Source: Achromobacter xylosoxidans A8
GTDB taxonomy: Bacteria; Pseudomonadota; Gammaproteobacteria; Burkholderiales; Burkholderiaceae_B
Length of the DNA: 64,000 bases
Assembly: GCF_000165835.1 (NCBI RefSeq)
Contig: NC_014640.1
Span: 5,456,001 to 5,520,000, forward strand
Reading direction: 5' to 3'
Of this stretch, positions 42,978 through 51,048 are shown one piece after another. The notes under the pieces were generated by a model. That model saw only the letters and a list, made by a program, of their open reading frames with translations. It made no database searches and was not told where the DNA came from. Within the stretch, counting starts at the first letter, position 1, and each line of letters starts with the position of its first letter. The position numbers and the translations under genes were made by a program.

Positions 42978-45707
42978 CTACGCAGGGGTGTCAGCAAGCG
43001 CGGCGCGGCTGATCAGCGCCTGGATCTCCGGCACGCAGGAACCGCAGCCGGTGCCGCAGCCCAGGGTGGATTTCAAGGCCGCCAGATCGCAGCCTTGAGC
43101 GATGCCGGCCAGGATCGCGGCCTCGCTCACGCCGTTGCAGACGCAGACCGCGCGCGAGCGGACGGCCCCCGCGATCCGCCCCGTCAGCAGCGCCGCCACG
43201 CTGGCCGGCGCATCGCCGCCGCCGGCCCAGGACAGCAGCGCATCCTGCGCCCGCAGGTCGCCGGCCAGCAGGAAGCCATACAAGGCGCCATGCGCCACCC
43301 TGACCCTGCGCATCTGGCCGCGCGCGGGGTCGTCGAAAGCCACATCGGGCTCGAGCAGGCCCAGCGCATCCGCCATCGCTGCCAGCTCCTGCGCCGGCGG
43401 CGCGGCGCAGGCCGCCAGGCGCATGCGCACGCCGCCCGCGCCCACCGGCAGGACCACCGCGTAGTCGAAGCGCCGCAGCCACGGCGCCAGCCGCGCGCGC
43501 AGCGTGGCGCCGTCGCCCTGCAGCCAGCCGGCCGCCTGCCACGCCAGGCCGGCCGGTTCCGCGGACACGGCGCAGTGCTTGAGTTCGGGCTGGCGCGAAA
43601 TGGGATCGGCGGCCGGATTGGTCAGCGCATTCACCCCCAGCCCGGCCATATAGGCGCTGCCCCAATGCATGGGCAGGAACACCTGCCCAGGCGCCAGCGC
43701 ATCATCCGCCTGCACGGGTAGCACCACACTACCCCGGCGCGAGGCCAGCCTGGCCAGCGCGCCGGGCGCCAGCGCCAACCGGCGCATATCCTCGGGATGC
43801 ATGGACACCCAGGGTTCCTCGACATGCTGCGTCAGCGCGCGGGCCAGGGACGTGCGCGCCATGGTGTGCCAGTGGTCGCGCAGGCGGCCGGTAGTAAGCC
43901 GCAGCGGATACTGCGGCGTAATGGCTTCGGCGACCGGCCGGTACTCCACGTCGCAGAACCGCGCACGTCCGCTGGCGGTGGGAAACACTCCATTGGCATA
44001 CAGGCGCGCCGTGCCTTGCCCTTGCCGGTAGGGCCATTGCTGCGGCCCGTGCGCGTGCAGTGTCGCGTAATCCAGCGCGCTGTAGTCCAAGTCCCGGCCC
44101 GCCGTCGTACGGGCATGCTCGGCAAAGACTTCGCTTTCATCCCGGTAGGCGAACAGCGCCGCCTTGTGCGGGGCCATGCGGGCAGCCAGGCGCAGCGCGA
44201 CCGCCTGCGCCAAGCGCCAGTCCGGCTGCGCATCGCCTGGCGGATCGATCGCCGCGCGCACGCGGCTGATGCGCCGTTCCGAATTGGTGACCGTGCCAGA
44301 TTTCTCGGGCCAGGTCGCAGCCGGCAGCACCAGGTCGGCGTAAGCCAGCGTTTCGGTGCCTGCGTACGCCTCCTGCACGATGACGAACTCGGCGCGCTCC
44401 AGCGCCGCGCGAACCCGGGCCTGATCCGGCAAGGACTGCGCCGGGTTGGTGGCCGCGATCCACAGCACCTTGATGCGCCCTTCCAGCACCGCGTCGAACA
44501 TCTCCAGCGCGGTGGCGCCCGGCGCCTGCGGCAAGGCGTCCACGCCCCACAACGCCGCGGTTTCCGCGCGATCCGAGGACGATGCGGGATCGCGGTGGCC
44601 CGGCAGCAGCGTGGCCATGCCGCCGGCCTCCCGGCCGCCCATCGCATTGGGTTGCCCCGTCAGCGAGAATGGCCCCGCGCCCGGCTTGCCGATCTGCCCG
44701 GTCGCCAGATGCAGGTGTATCAGCGCGGCGTTCTTGTCGGTGCCGCTGGCCGACTGGTTCAAGCCCATGGTGTAGAGCGACAGCGCCGCGCCCGCCGCGC
44801 CGAACCAGCGCGCCGCCTGGATGATGTCCGCTGCCGGCACGCCGCAGATCGCCTGCGCCGCTTGCGGCGTGTACTGCCGCACATGCTGCATCAGCGCCTC
44901 GAAGCCCTCGGTATGGCGCTGGATGTAGCCGTAGTCCAGCAAACCCTCCTGCTCCATGACATTGAGCATGGCGTGGAACAGGGCCACGTCGGTGCCTGGC
45001 GCCAACTGCAGGTGGAGGTCGGCGAACGCCGCGGTATCGGTGCGCCGCGGGTCCGCGACGATCACCTTCATGCCCGGGCGCAGCGCCCGCGCGGCCTCCA
45101 GCCGCCGGAACAGCACGGGATGCGCATACGCCATGTTGGAGCCGGCGATCAGCACCGTGTCCGCCAGGTCCAGGTCTTCGTAGCAGGCGGGCGGCGCGTC
45201 CGCGCCCAGGGTGCGCTTGTAGCCCGACACCGCGCTGGACATGCACAGGCGCGAATTGGTGTCGATGTTGTTGGTGCCGGCCAGCGCGCGCGCCAGCTTG
45301 TTGAAAACGGCGTAGTCCTCGGTCAGCAACTGCCCCGACAAATAGAAGCCCACGGCGTCCGGCCCATGCCGCGCAATCGTGTCGGCCAGCTTGGCCGCCG
45401 CGATATCCAGCGCCTGCTCCAGCGCGATGCTGCGCATGGCCTGGCCGCGCGTCTCGCGCCATTGCGCCGACAGCACCCGCGCGCCGTCGCGCCGCACCGT
45501 GTCCGCCAACGCCAGGCCTTTGCTGCACAGCCTGCCGCGGTTGGCGGGATGCTGCTCGTCGCCGCGCACGCGCAGCACGGCGCCATCGCGCGTCTCTACC
45601 CGCACGCCGCAGCCGGTGCCGCAATAGCAGCATACCGACGCCACTTCGCGCACGCCTTGCGGCGCCGCGTCCACGATATCGATCCGGCGAGCCATGGGCG
45701 CATCCAT
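42978..45707 (-). CDS. nasA: Assimilatory nitrate reductase, catalytic subunit NasA
   Basis: A 909-residue cytoplasmic molybdenum enzyme reducing nitrate to nitrite. The N-terminal 4Fe-4S site is C26-x2-C29-x3-C33-x27-C61 (CCYCGTGCG, GRLCSKG). Molybdopterin-binding regions include NNIDTNSRLCMSSAVSGYK and the C-terminal LTTGRLRDHWHTMART. The end carries a BFD-like 2Fe-2S domain (CVCNGVSEAAI, GCGTGCGSCVPE) that receives electrons. It is the last gene of nrtA-nrtB-nrtD-flavoprotein-nasA, three bases after the flavoprotein gene. MogA and CysG in this window supply related cofactor pathways. Confidence 0.95.
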   Translation of the reverse strand: MDAPMARRIDIVDAAPQGVREVASVCCYCGTGCGVRVETRDGAVLRVRGDEQHPANRGRLCSKGLALADTVRRDGARVLSAQWRETRGQAMRSIALEQALDIAAAKLADTIARHGPDAVGFYLSGQLLTEDYAVFNKLARALAGTNNIDTNSRLCMSSAVSGYKRTLGADAPPACYEDLDLADTVLIAGSNMAYAHPVLFRRLEAARALRPGMKVIVADPRRTDTAAFADLHLQLAPGTDVALFHAMLNVMEQEGLLDYGYIQRHTEGFEALMQHVRQYTPQAAQAICGVPAADIIQAARWFGAAGAALSLYTMGLNQSASGTDKNAALIHLHLATGQIGKPGAGPFSLTGQPNAMGGREAGGMATLLPGHRDPASSSDRAETAALWGVDALPQAPGATALEMFDAVLEGRIKVLWIAATNPAQSLPDQARVRAALERAEFVIVQEAYAGTETLAYADLVLPAATWPEKSGTVTNSERRISRVRAAIDPPGDAQPDWRLAQAVALRLAARMAPHKAALFAYRDESEVFAEHARTTAGRDLDYSALDYATLHAHGPQQWPYRQGQGTARLYANGVFPTASGRARFCDVEYRPVAEAITPQYPLRLTTGRLRDHWHTMARTSLARALTQHVEEPWVSMHPEDMRRLALAPGALARLASRRGSVVLPVQADDALAPGQVFLPMHWGSAYMAGLGVNALTNPAADPISRQPELKHCAVSAEPAGLAWQAAGWLQGDGATLRARLAPWLRRFDYAVVLPVGAGGVRMRLAACAAPPAQELAAMADALGLLEPDVAFDDPARGQMRRVRVAHGALYGFLLAGDLRAQDALLSWAGGGDAPASVAALLTGRIAGAVRSRAVCVCNGVSEAAILAGIAQGCDLAALKSTLGCGTGCGSCVPEIQALISRAALADTPA

Positions 45708-45710
45708 TTC

Positions 45711-46931
45711 CTATTCCCCCGCCGCGCCTTCGCCCTGCATGAGCCGTTCGCGCAGCGCGCCGATGCGCCGGCCCTCGCGGATCAGCCGCACATACCAGGC
45801 GCTGTCCGCCGTGTCGCCATACAGGCAGGCGCCCACCAGCTTGTCGTCGCGGATCACCAGTTTCTTGTAGACGCCGCCCGGGGTATCGGCCAGCGTGATC
45901 GCTTCGGTCTGCTCGCCTCCCGCGAAATCGCCGGCGGAAAACAGGTCGATGCCGGTGACCTTGAGACGGGTCGAAGTCACGCTGCCTTGGTAGCGCCCGA
46001 TGCCATGCAGCGCCAGGTGATTGGCCGCCACTTTCGCCTGTTCGTACAGGGGCGCGACCAGCCCGTAGGCGGTGCCGCGATGGCTCACGCATTCGCCCAC
46101 GGCGTAGATGCGCGGGTCATAGGTCTGCAAGGTATCGCTGACCACCACGCCACGATTCACATGCAGGCCGCAACGCTCGGCCAGTTCGGTGTTGGGCCTG
46201 ACGCCCACAGCCATCACCACCAGGTCCGCCCGAATCTCTTCGCCGTCCGCGAAGCGCAGCGCGCGCACTCGTCCGTCGGTCCCGCCCAGGATCTCGCGGG
46301 TCTGGCGTCCCAGCAGGAACTTCAGGCCACGCGCCTCCAGGCCACGGCGCAGCATGGTTGCGGCGCCTTCGTCCAGCTGCCGGTCCAGCAGCGATTCCCC
46401 CAGATGCACCACGGACACGTCCATGCCGCGCGCGGCCAGGCCGTTGGCAGCCTCCAGGCCCAGCAGGCCGCCGCCTATCACCACTGCGTGCCGGTAGCGC
46501 GATGACGCCTCTATCATCCGGTTCACGTCGCCGATATCGCGAAAGGCGATGACGCCGTCCAGGTCGCTACCGGGCACCGGCAGAATGAACGGATTCGAGC
46601 CCGTGGCCAGCAGCAGCCGGTCATAGGGCGCCTCGGTGCCATCATCGGCCAGCACCACCCGGCGCGCGCGATTCACGGCGACCACCTTGCGCTCGAGCAG
46701 CAGACGAATGCCGTGACAGGCGTACCAGTCCTCGTCATTAAGCACGATGTCCCGCAAGCTCTGCTCGCCCGTCAGCACCGGCGACAGCAGGATGCGGTTG
46801 TAGTTGGGATACGGCTCAGCGCCGAACACCGTGATCTCGTACAGATCGGGCGCCAGCTTCAGCAGTTCTTCCAGCGTGCGCATGCCCGCCATGCCGTTGC
46901 CGACCACCACCAGCTTCTGCTTCGCATCCAT
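45711..46931 (-). CDS. NirB-like FAD/NAD(P)H oxidoreductase of nitrate assimilation
   Basis: A 406-residue flavoprotein matching the N-terminal third of the large nitrite reductase subunit NirB: LVVVGNGMAGMRTLEELL for FAD, YNRILLSPVLTGE, a second nucleotide fold at VVIGGGLLGLEAANGLAARG, and GVRPNTELAERCGL and YAVGECVSHRG. The BFD cysteine domain and siroheme domain of NirB are absent, so it is not nitrite reductase. Its 2Fe-2S partner is probably the BFD domain at the end of NasA, giving an NADH-to-NasA electron path (inference). It is nine bases downstream of nrtD. Confidence 0.88.
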   Translation of the reverse strand: MDAKQKLVVVGNGMAGMRTLEELLKLAPDLYEITVFGAEPYPNYNRILLSPVLTGEQSLRDIVLNDEDWYACHGIRLLLERKVVAVNRARRVVLADDGTEAPYDRLLLATGSNPFILPVPGSDLDGVIAFRDIGDVNRMIEASSRYRHAVVIGGGLLGLEAANGLAARGMDVSVVHLGESLLDRQLDEGAATMLRRGLEARGLKFLLGRQTREILGGTDGRVRALRFADGEEIRADLVVMAVGVRPNTELAERCGLHVNRGVVVSDTLQTYDPRIYAVGECVSHRGTAYGLVAPLYEQAKVAANHLALHGIGRYQGSVTSTRLKVTGIDLFSAGDFAGGEQTEAITLADTPGGVYKKLVIRDDKLVGACLYGDTADSAWYVRLIREGRRIGALRERLMQGEGAAGE

Positions 46932-46939
46932 GGCTGCCT

Positions 46940-47815
46940 CTAGGCGGCTGCGCGCGATGCGCCGGCCTCGGCCAGTGGCTGCGGGTCCACCGTCAGGGCC
47001 GCATTGGCCTGGTGCGCCGCCTGCGAACGCTCCGGGTTGCCATGGCGACGATGCAGAAAATCCACCACCGCGGCGCGGCACGCCAGATAGTCCGCGTCAT
47101 TGGCCAGCCGTACGCGGTCGCGCGGCCGGGACAAGGGCACCGGCAGGATCTCGCCGATGGTCGCAGCCGGGCCATTGGTCAGCATCACGATGCGGTCGGA
47201 TAGCAGCACGGCTTCATCCACGTCGTGCGTGACCATGACAGTGGTGGTGCGCGTCTTGGCGACGATCTTCAGCAACTCGTCTTGCAGGTGCGCGCGAGTC
47301 AGCGCATCGAGCGCGCCGAAGGGCTCGTCCATCAGCAGCACGCCCGGCTCGATCGCCAGCGCTCGCGCAATGCCCACGCGCTGCTTCATGCCACCGGATA
47401 TTTCGCGCGGCAGCTTATTCTGCGCCGGCAACAGGCCCACCAGTTCCAGCGCGGCGCGTGTGCGCTCGTTCAGCTGCGCGCGCTTTTCCGTCGCGCCGAA
47501 CACCCGTTCCACCGCCAAGTACACGTTCTGGAAGCAGCTCAGCCACGGCAGCAGCGAATGGTTCTGGAACACCACGGCGCGGTCCGGGCCGGGGCCGGTG
47601 ATCTCGCGCTCAGCGCACAGCAGCACGCCGCTGGTGGGGCGGGTCAGGCCGGCGATGAGATTGAGCAAGGTCGACTTGCCGCAGCCGGAATGGCCGATCA
47701 AGGTGATGAACTCGCCCTGTTCCACGGTCAGGTCGATATCGCGCAACGCCACGAATGCGCCCTTGCGGGTGCTGAACGTCTGACCCACGCGCTCGATGCG
47801 TACGTATTTCTTCAT
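46940..47815 (-). CDS. nrtD: Nitrate ABC transporter ATP-binding protein NrtD
   Basis: A 291-residue ATPase energising nitrate uptake. Walker A is LIGHSGCGKST, signature ISGGMKQRVGIARALA, Walker B VLLMDEPFGALDALTR, switch MVTHDVDEA. It has the single-domain form (no NrtC fused receptor domain). The sequence DRAVVFQNHSLLPWLSCFQNV is typical of nitrate/taurine/cyanate ATPases. It starts four bases after nrtB. The C-terminal about 60 residues with FLHRRHGNPERSQAAH are variable. Confidence 0.93.
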   Translation of the reverse strand: MKKYVRIERVGQTFSTRKGAFVALRDIDLTVEQGEFITLIGHSGCGKSTLLNLIAGLTRPTSGVLLCAEREITGPGPDRAVVFQNHSLLPWLSCFQNVYLAVERVFGATEKRAQLNERTRAALELVGLLPAQNKLPREISGGMKQRVGIARALAIEPGVLLMDEPFGALDALTRAHLQDELLKIVAKTRTTTVMVTHDVDEAVLLSDRIVMLTNGPAATIGEILPVPLSRPRDRVRLANDADYLACRAAVVDFLHRRHGNPERSQAAHQANAALTVDPQPLAEAGASRAAA

Positions 47816-47819
47816 GGCG

Positions 47820-48650
47820 CTATTCCTCGGTATAGGTGAAACGGCGGGCCAGGGCGACCAGCAGGGTTTCCAGTAGCAGCCCCACGATGCCGATCACGAA
47901 AATCGCGATGACGATGTGCTCCACTTTCAGGTTGTTCCATTCGTCCCAGAGCCAGAAGCCAATGCCGGTGCCGCCGGTCAGCATTTCCGCCGCCACGATC
48001 ACCAGCCAGGCGGTGCCGATGGACAGCCGCACGCCGGTCAGCACGTAGGGCAGCACGGCGGGCAGCAGCACCTTGGTGGTTACTTTCCATTCGGACAGGT
48101 TCAGCACCCGCGCCACGTTCAGGTAGTCCTGCGGCACGCGCGACACGCCGACCGCGGTGTTGATGATCATGGGCCAGATCGAACAGATGAAAATGGCCCA
48201 GATGGCGGCCGGGTTGGCCGCCTTGAACAGCAACAGCCCCAGCGGCAGCCACGCCAGCGGCGACACCGGCCGCAGCAGGCTGACGATGGGCGAGAACATG
48301 GCCCGCACCGCCGCATAGCGGCCGATGGCGAAACCCGCCGGAATCCCGATCAGCGCGGCCAGGCCGAAGCCGATCGCCACGCGTTCCAGCGATGCCAGCA
48401 GGTTCCAGCCTATGCCTTTGTCATTCGGGCCGTTGTCGTAGAACGGATCGGAAAAGAGTTCGACGGCCGCGCGCCAGGTGACGCCGGGCGTGGGAATTTC
48501 CGGTATCCGCAGCGCCACCACCTGCCACACCAGCACAAACAATGCGAAGCCCGCCACGGGCCCTACCACGGCCCGCAGCGCGAGCTCCAGGCGTTCACGC
48601 CAAAGGGCAATGAATTCATCGCCGCGGCTCATCGTCGTTACGCTAGACAT
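47820..48650 (-). CDS. nrtB: Nitrate ABC transporter permease NrtB
   Basis: A 276-residue inner-membrane permease with six predicted spans. ATPase-contact loop: VSRVPQDYLNVARVLNLSEWKVTTKVLLPAVLPYVLTG, and WLVIVAAEMLTGGTGIGFWLWDEWN, characteristic of the nitrate/sulfonate group. The start at MSSVTTMSRGDEF is chosen because AAAGGGAG precedes it; the longer frame has no ribosome site. It lies 13 bases after nrtA. Confidence 0.93.
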   Translation of the reverse strand: MSSVTTMSRGDEFIALWRERLELALRAVVGPVAGFALFVLVWQVVALRIPEIPTPGVTWRAAVELFSDPFYDNGPNDKGIGWNLLASLERVAIGFGLAALIGIPAGFAIGRYAAVRAMFSPIVSLLRPVSPLAWLPLGLLLFKAANPAAIWAIFICSIWPMIINTAVGVSRVPQDYLNVARVLNLSEWKVTTKVLLPAVLPYVLTGVRLSIGTAWLVIVAAEMLTGGTGIGFWLWDEWNNLKVEHIVIAIFVIGIVGLLLETLLVALARRFTYTEE

Positions 48651-48663
48651 TGCATGCTCCCTT

Positions 48664-49965
48664 TCAGACCTTGACCTTGAATCCGTCGGCGTAGGCCGCG
48701 GGGTTGCTGCCGTCCCAGACCACGCCATCGATGAGTTTCGAGCTGCGCATCTCGCTGGCCGGCAGCGGCGCGCCGGCGGCCTGCGCCGCCTGCTTGTAGA
48801 GGTCGATACGGTTGACCTGTTTCGCCACCGTCAGGTAATCGGGATGATCTTTGAGCAGCCCCCAACGCTTGTGCTGGGTGAGGAACCACATGCCATCGCT
48901 CAGGTACGGGAAGTTGGCGGAACCATCGGCGTAAAAGCGCATGGCATGCTCGTCGGTCCAGCGCTTGCCCAGCCCGTCCTCGTAGCGGCCCAGCATGCGG
49001 TCGACGATGCCGCTGGCATCCGTGTTGACGTAGGATTTGGCCGCGATGGTCTCGGCGGCTTTCTGGCGGTTGGCGGGCGAGGCGTCGATCCATTTACCGG
49101 CCTCGAGTATCGCGGCCGTGACCGCGCGCGCGGTGTTCGGATGGCGCGACACGAAGTCCGCGCTCGTGCCCAGCACCTTCTCGGGGTGATCGGTCCAGAT
49201 GCCCTGCGAGGTCACGGCCGTGTAGCCGATCTTGTCCAGGATGGCGCGCGCGCCCCAGGGCTCGCCCACGCAATAGCCATCCATGTTGCCCACGCGCATG
49301 TTGGCCACCATCTGCGGCGGCGGCACGGTGATGACCTTGGCGTCCTTCATGGGATGGATGCCATAGGAAGCCAGCCAGTAATACAGCCACATCGCGTGCG
49401 TGCCGGTGGGAAAGGTCTGCGCAAAGGTGTATTCGCGCTTGTCGGACGCCATCAATTTGGCCAGCGATTCGCCGTCGCGCACGCCCGCCTCCAGCAGCTT
49501 GTTCGACAGCGTGATGGCCTGGCCGTTCTGGTTCAGGCTCATCAGCACGGCCATGTCCTTCTTCGGCCCGCCTATGCCCATATGCACGCCGTAGACCATG
49601 CCGTACAGCACGTGCACCATGTCCAGTTCGCCGTTCATGAGCTTGTCGCGCACGGCGGCCCAGGAGGCTTCCTTGGAAGGCGTGATCGTCACGCCGTGCT
49701 TCTTGTCCAGGCCCAGCACCGAAGCCATCACGACCGAAGCGCAATCGGTCAGCGGAATGAAGCCGATCTTGACCTCGGTCTTCTCCGGCGCGTCGGTGCC
49801 GGCGGCCCAGGCGCCGGCGCGCACCAGCGGGTCGACCAGCGACAGCAGGCTGGCGCCGGCCACCGCGCGCGCCGTGCCGCAGAGCCATTTGCGGCGTCCG
49901 GCGTTGGCGCTGAGGTCCCCGCCGGCGGCGGCGTCGGTGGAGGGGCTACGGGTCGATGGCGTCAT
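48664..49965 (-). CDS. nrtA: Nitrate-binding ABC transporter protein NrtA, Tat-type signal
   Basis: A 433-residue periplasmic receptor. AGGAG precedes the ATG. The N-terminus has twin arginines R24-R25 in GRRKWLCG followed by VAGASLLSLV, a Tat signal, then the mature start KTEVKIGFIPLTDCASVVMASVLGLDKK. NrtA family marks are VHVLYGMVYGVHMGIGGPKKDMAVLMSLNQNG and MVANMRVGNMDGYCVGEPWGARA. It is the first gene of the nitrate operon. Its leader carries a sigma-54 promoter, two hairpins for NasT and a terminator. The related cytoplasmic sensor NasS lacks such an export signal, so this is taken as NrtA. Confidence 0.92.
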   Translation of the reverse strand: MTPSTRSPSTDAAAGGDLSANAGRRKWLCGTARAVAGASLLSLVDPLVRAGAWAAGTDAPEKTEVKIGFIPLTDCASVVMASVLGLDKKHGVTITPSKEASWAAVRDKLMNGELDMVHVLYGMVYGVHMGIGGPKKDMAVLMSLNQNGQAITLSNKLLEAGVRDGESLAKLMASDKREYTFAQTFPTGTHAMWLYYWLASYGIHPMKDAKVITVPPPQMVANMRVGNMDGYCVGEPWGARAILDKIGYTAVTSQGIWTDHPEKVLGTSADFVSRHPNTARAVTAAILEAGKWIDASPANRQKAAETIAAKSYVNTDASGIVDRMLGRYEDGLGKRWTDEHAMRFYADGSANFPYLSDGMWFLTQHKRWGLLKDHPDYLTVAKQVNRIDLYKQAAQAAGAPLPASEMRSSKLIDGVVWDGSNPAAYADGFKVKV

Positions 49966-49979
49966 GCATGGCTCCTGGC

Positions 49980-50032
49980 AAAAAAAACGTCCCGCGCGCC
50001 ATGGATTCCTATCCGGTGGCGCTGCGGAACGT
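49980..50032 (-). terminator. Intrinsic terminator in the nrtA leader (NasT-controlled attenuator)
   Basis: On the minus strand ACGTTCCGC, a bulged A and GCGCC pair with GGCGCGCGGGACGT, giving 14 pairs (one G-U), followed at once by eight T. The T run ends ten bases before the AGGAG of nrtA. The stem's first arm is shared with the second hexaloop hairpin, so only one can form. Confidence 0.88.
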
Positions 50033-50090
50033 CGTTGTCCCTGACCGCTGATCGCGGCGCGTTGCGTCGGGCCACCTTCATTGGCAGCCC
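50026..50090 (-). promoter_or_regulatory. ANTAR two-hairpin motif in the nrtA leader RNA
   Basis: Hairpin 1 (50069-50090): GGGCUGCC, loop AAUGAA, GGUGGCCC. Hairpin 2 (50026-50041): GGGAC, loop AACGAC, GUUCC. Both have six-base loops with A at position 1 and G at position 4, the pattern that ANTAR proteins bind. The right arm of hairpin 2 is also the left arm of the terminator. About 27 bases with one small GCGG stem separate them. NasT binding would hold hairpin 2 and let transcription proceed. Confidence 0.8.
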
Positions 50091-50101
50091 GATTCCACTG
50101 A

Positions 50102-50117
50102 AGCAAATGCTGTGCCA
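50102..50117 (-). promoter_or_regulatory. Sigma-54 promoter of the nrtA operon
   Basis: On the minus strand TGGCAC-AGCAT-TTGCT, with GG and GC exactly ten bases apart, a full -24/-12 match. Transcription would start near 50091, so the message would begin directly with the first ANTAR hairpin. Confidence 0.85.
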
Positions 50118-50248
50118 GAAAGAAAAAACCATGGCCCGATGGGCCGCCAGGCCGCGCCTGCGCTGGCGCGGCCTGGCGTTGCGCCGCGGCGTCAGGGATG
50201 GCGGAAAACAGGGCGTGAACCAACTTGGTGCGCAGCCGGTTGCGGCAG

Positions 50249-50265
50249 CGCACCATCCGCGTGCG
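50249..50265. promoter_or_regulatory. Possible NtrC binding site between the divergent promoters
   Basis: CGCAC, seven bases, GTGCG: same geometry as the NtrC consensus TGCAC-N7-GTGCA with one change per half-site. Centre about 87 bases before the predicted nasT start and 166 before that of nrtA, suitable for an enhancer. GC-rich sequence gives chance matches, so this is tentative. Confidence 0.4.
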
Positions 50266-50317
50266 GTCCGCGCTCCGCCGCTGTGCGCGCCCCAGCGGCC
50301 TGCGCCGCAAAACGCGG

Positions 50318-50334
50318 TGGCATGGAACTTGCAT
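50318..50334 (+). promoter_or_regulatory. Sigma-54 promoter of nasT
   Basis: TGGCAT-GGAAC-TTGCAT on the plus strand, GG and GC ten bases apart. Predicted start near 50344, leaving a leader of about 17 bases to the nasT ATG with an AGAGGGG ribosome site. It makes nasT itself nitrogen-controlled. Confidence 0.8.
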
Positions 50335-50360
50335 GACTGGACGCATCAGAGGGGAATCAC

Positions 50361-50945
50361 ATGCTCAAGGTCATGCTGCTCAACGATGGCGAAGGACACG
50401 CGGCGTCGCTGCGGCAGACGCTCGCCGCGGCAGGCGTGCGCGTCGTGGCCGAAATGGCGCCGGACATGGATCTGGCCGCCGCCATTGCGCAGGCGGCGCC
50501 CGACGTGGTGCTGATCGACAGCGACGCGCCCGGCCGGGACACGCTGGAGAACGTTTGCGTGGCCAGCGAACACAGCGATCGCCCGGTCGTGATGTTCACC
50601 GACAACGGCAATCGCGAAACCATACGCAGCGCCTTGCGCGCCGGCGTCGCGGCCTACGTGGTGGGCGACGTGCCAGCCGGCCGCATCGAGCCGCTCTTGA
50701 CGGTGGCGATCGAACGCTTCGCCATGGAGAAGTCGCGGCGCGAGGAGCTGCGCGAAGCGCAATTGCGCCTGGCCGACCGCCAATGGGTGGAAAAGGCCAA
50801 GGGCATCCTGATGAAGGCGCGTTCGATTTCCGAGGACGAGGCCCACGGCCTGCTGCGCCAACGCGCCATGCAAAGCCAGAAACGGCTGGGCGAGGTCGCC
50901 CGGGAAGTCGTGGAGATGAGCGCCTGGCTGGGCAAATCCACTTAA
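50361..50945 (+). CDS. nasT: NasT-type ANTAR-domain antiterminator
   Basis: A 194-residue response-regulator-like RNA-binding protein. The first about 120 residues form a receiver fold with the acceptor-position Asp53 in [10 protein letters not shown], but the N-terminal acidic cluster reads LLNDGE, so phosphorylation is doubtful. The ANTAR domain covers about 132-186 ([31 protein letters not shown]). NasT binds paired hexaloop hairpins and prevents termination ahead of nitrate genes; such a target is in the divergent nrtA leader. In other bacteria NasS holds NasT inactive without nitrate; no NasS gene is next to it. Confidence 0.92.
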   Translation: MLKVMLLNDGEGHAASLRQTLAAAGVRVVAEMAPDMDLAAAIAQAAPDVVLIDSDAPGRDTLENVCVASEHSDRPVVMFTDNGNRETIRSALRAGVAAYVVGDVPAGRIEPLLTVAIERFAMEKSRREELREAQLRLADRQWVEKAKGILMKARSISEDEAHGLLRQRAMQSQKRLGEVAREVVEMSAWLGKST

Positions 50946-51010
50946 TAAGCTTTGGTTATATGGAACAAAGAAATCAAAAGTTGTGGGGATGAAGCCCCCT
51001 TCCTATGATC
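50946..51010 (+). promoter_or_regulatory. AT-rich promoter region of cysG, possible CysB-type site
   Basis: A short stretch of markedly lower GC than its surroundings (TTTGGTTATATGGAACAAAG) lies between nasT and cysG. Its make-up resembles CysB-family target regions ahead of sulfur assimilation genes, but no exact consensus can be shown. It may give cysG its own promoter. Confidence 0.35.
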
Positions 51011-51048
51011 CAACGACACTATGCCGGGTACGCCCGAGGCGGGCATTC

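Noticed and set aside
48664..49965. NasS, the cytoplasmic nitrate sensor
   Set aside because: A twin-arginine signal region precedes the mature sequence and the gene leads the transporter operon, so NrtA is the better call.
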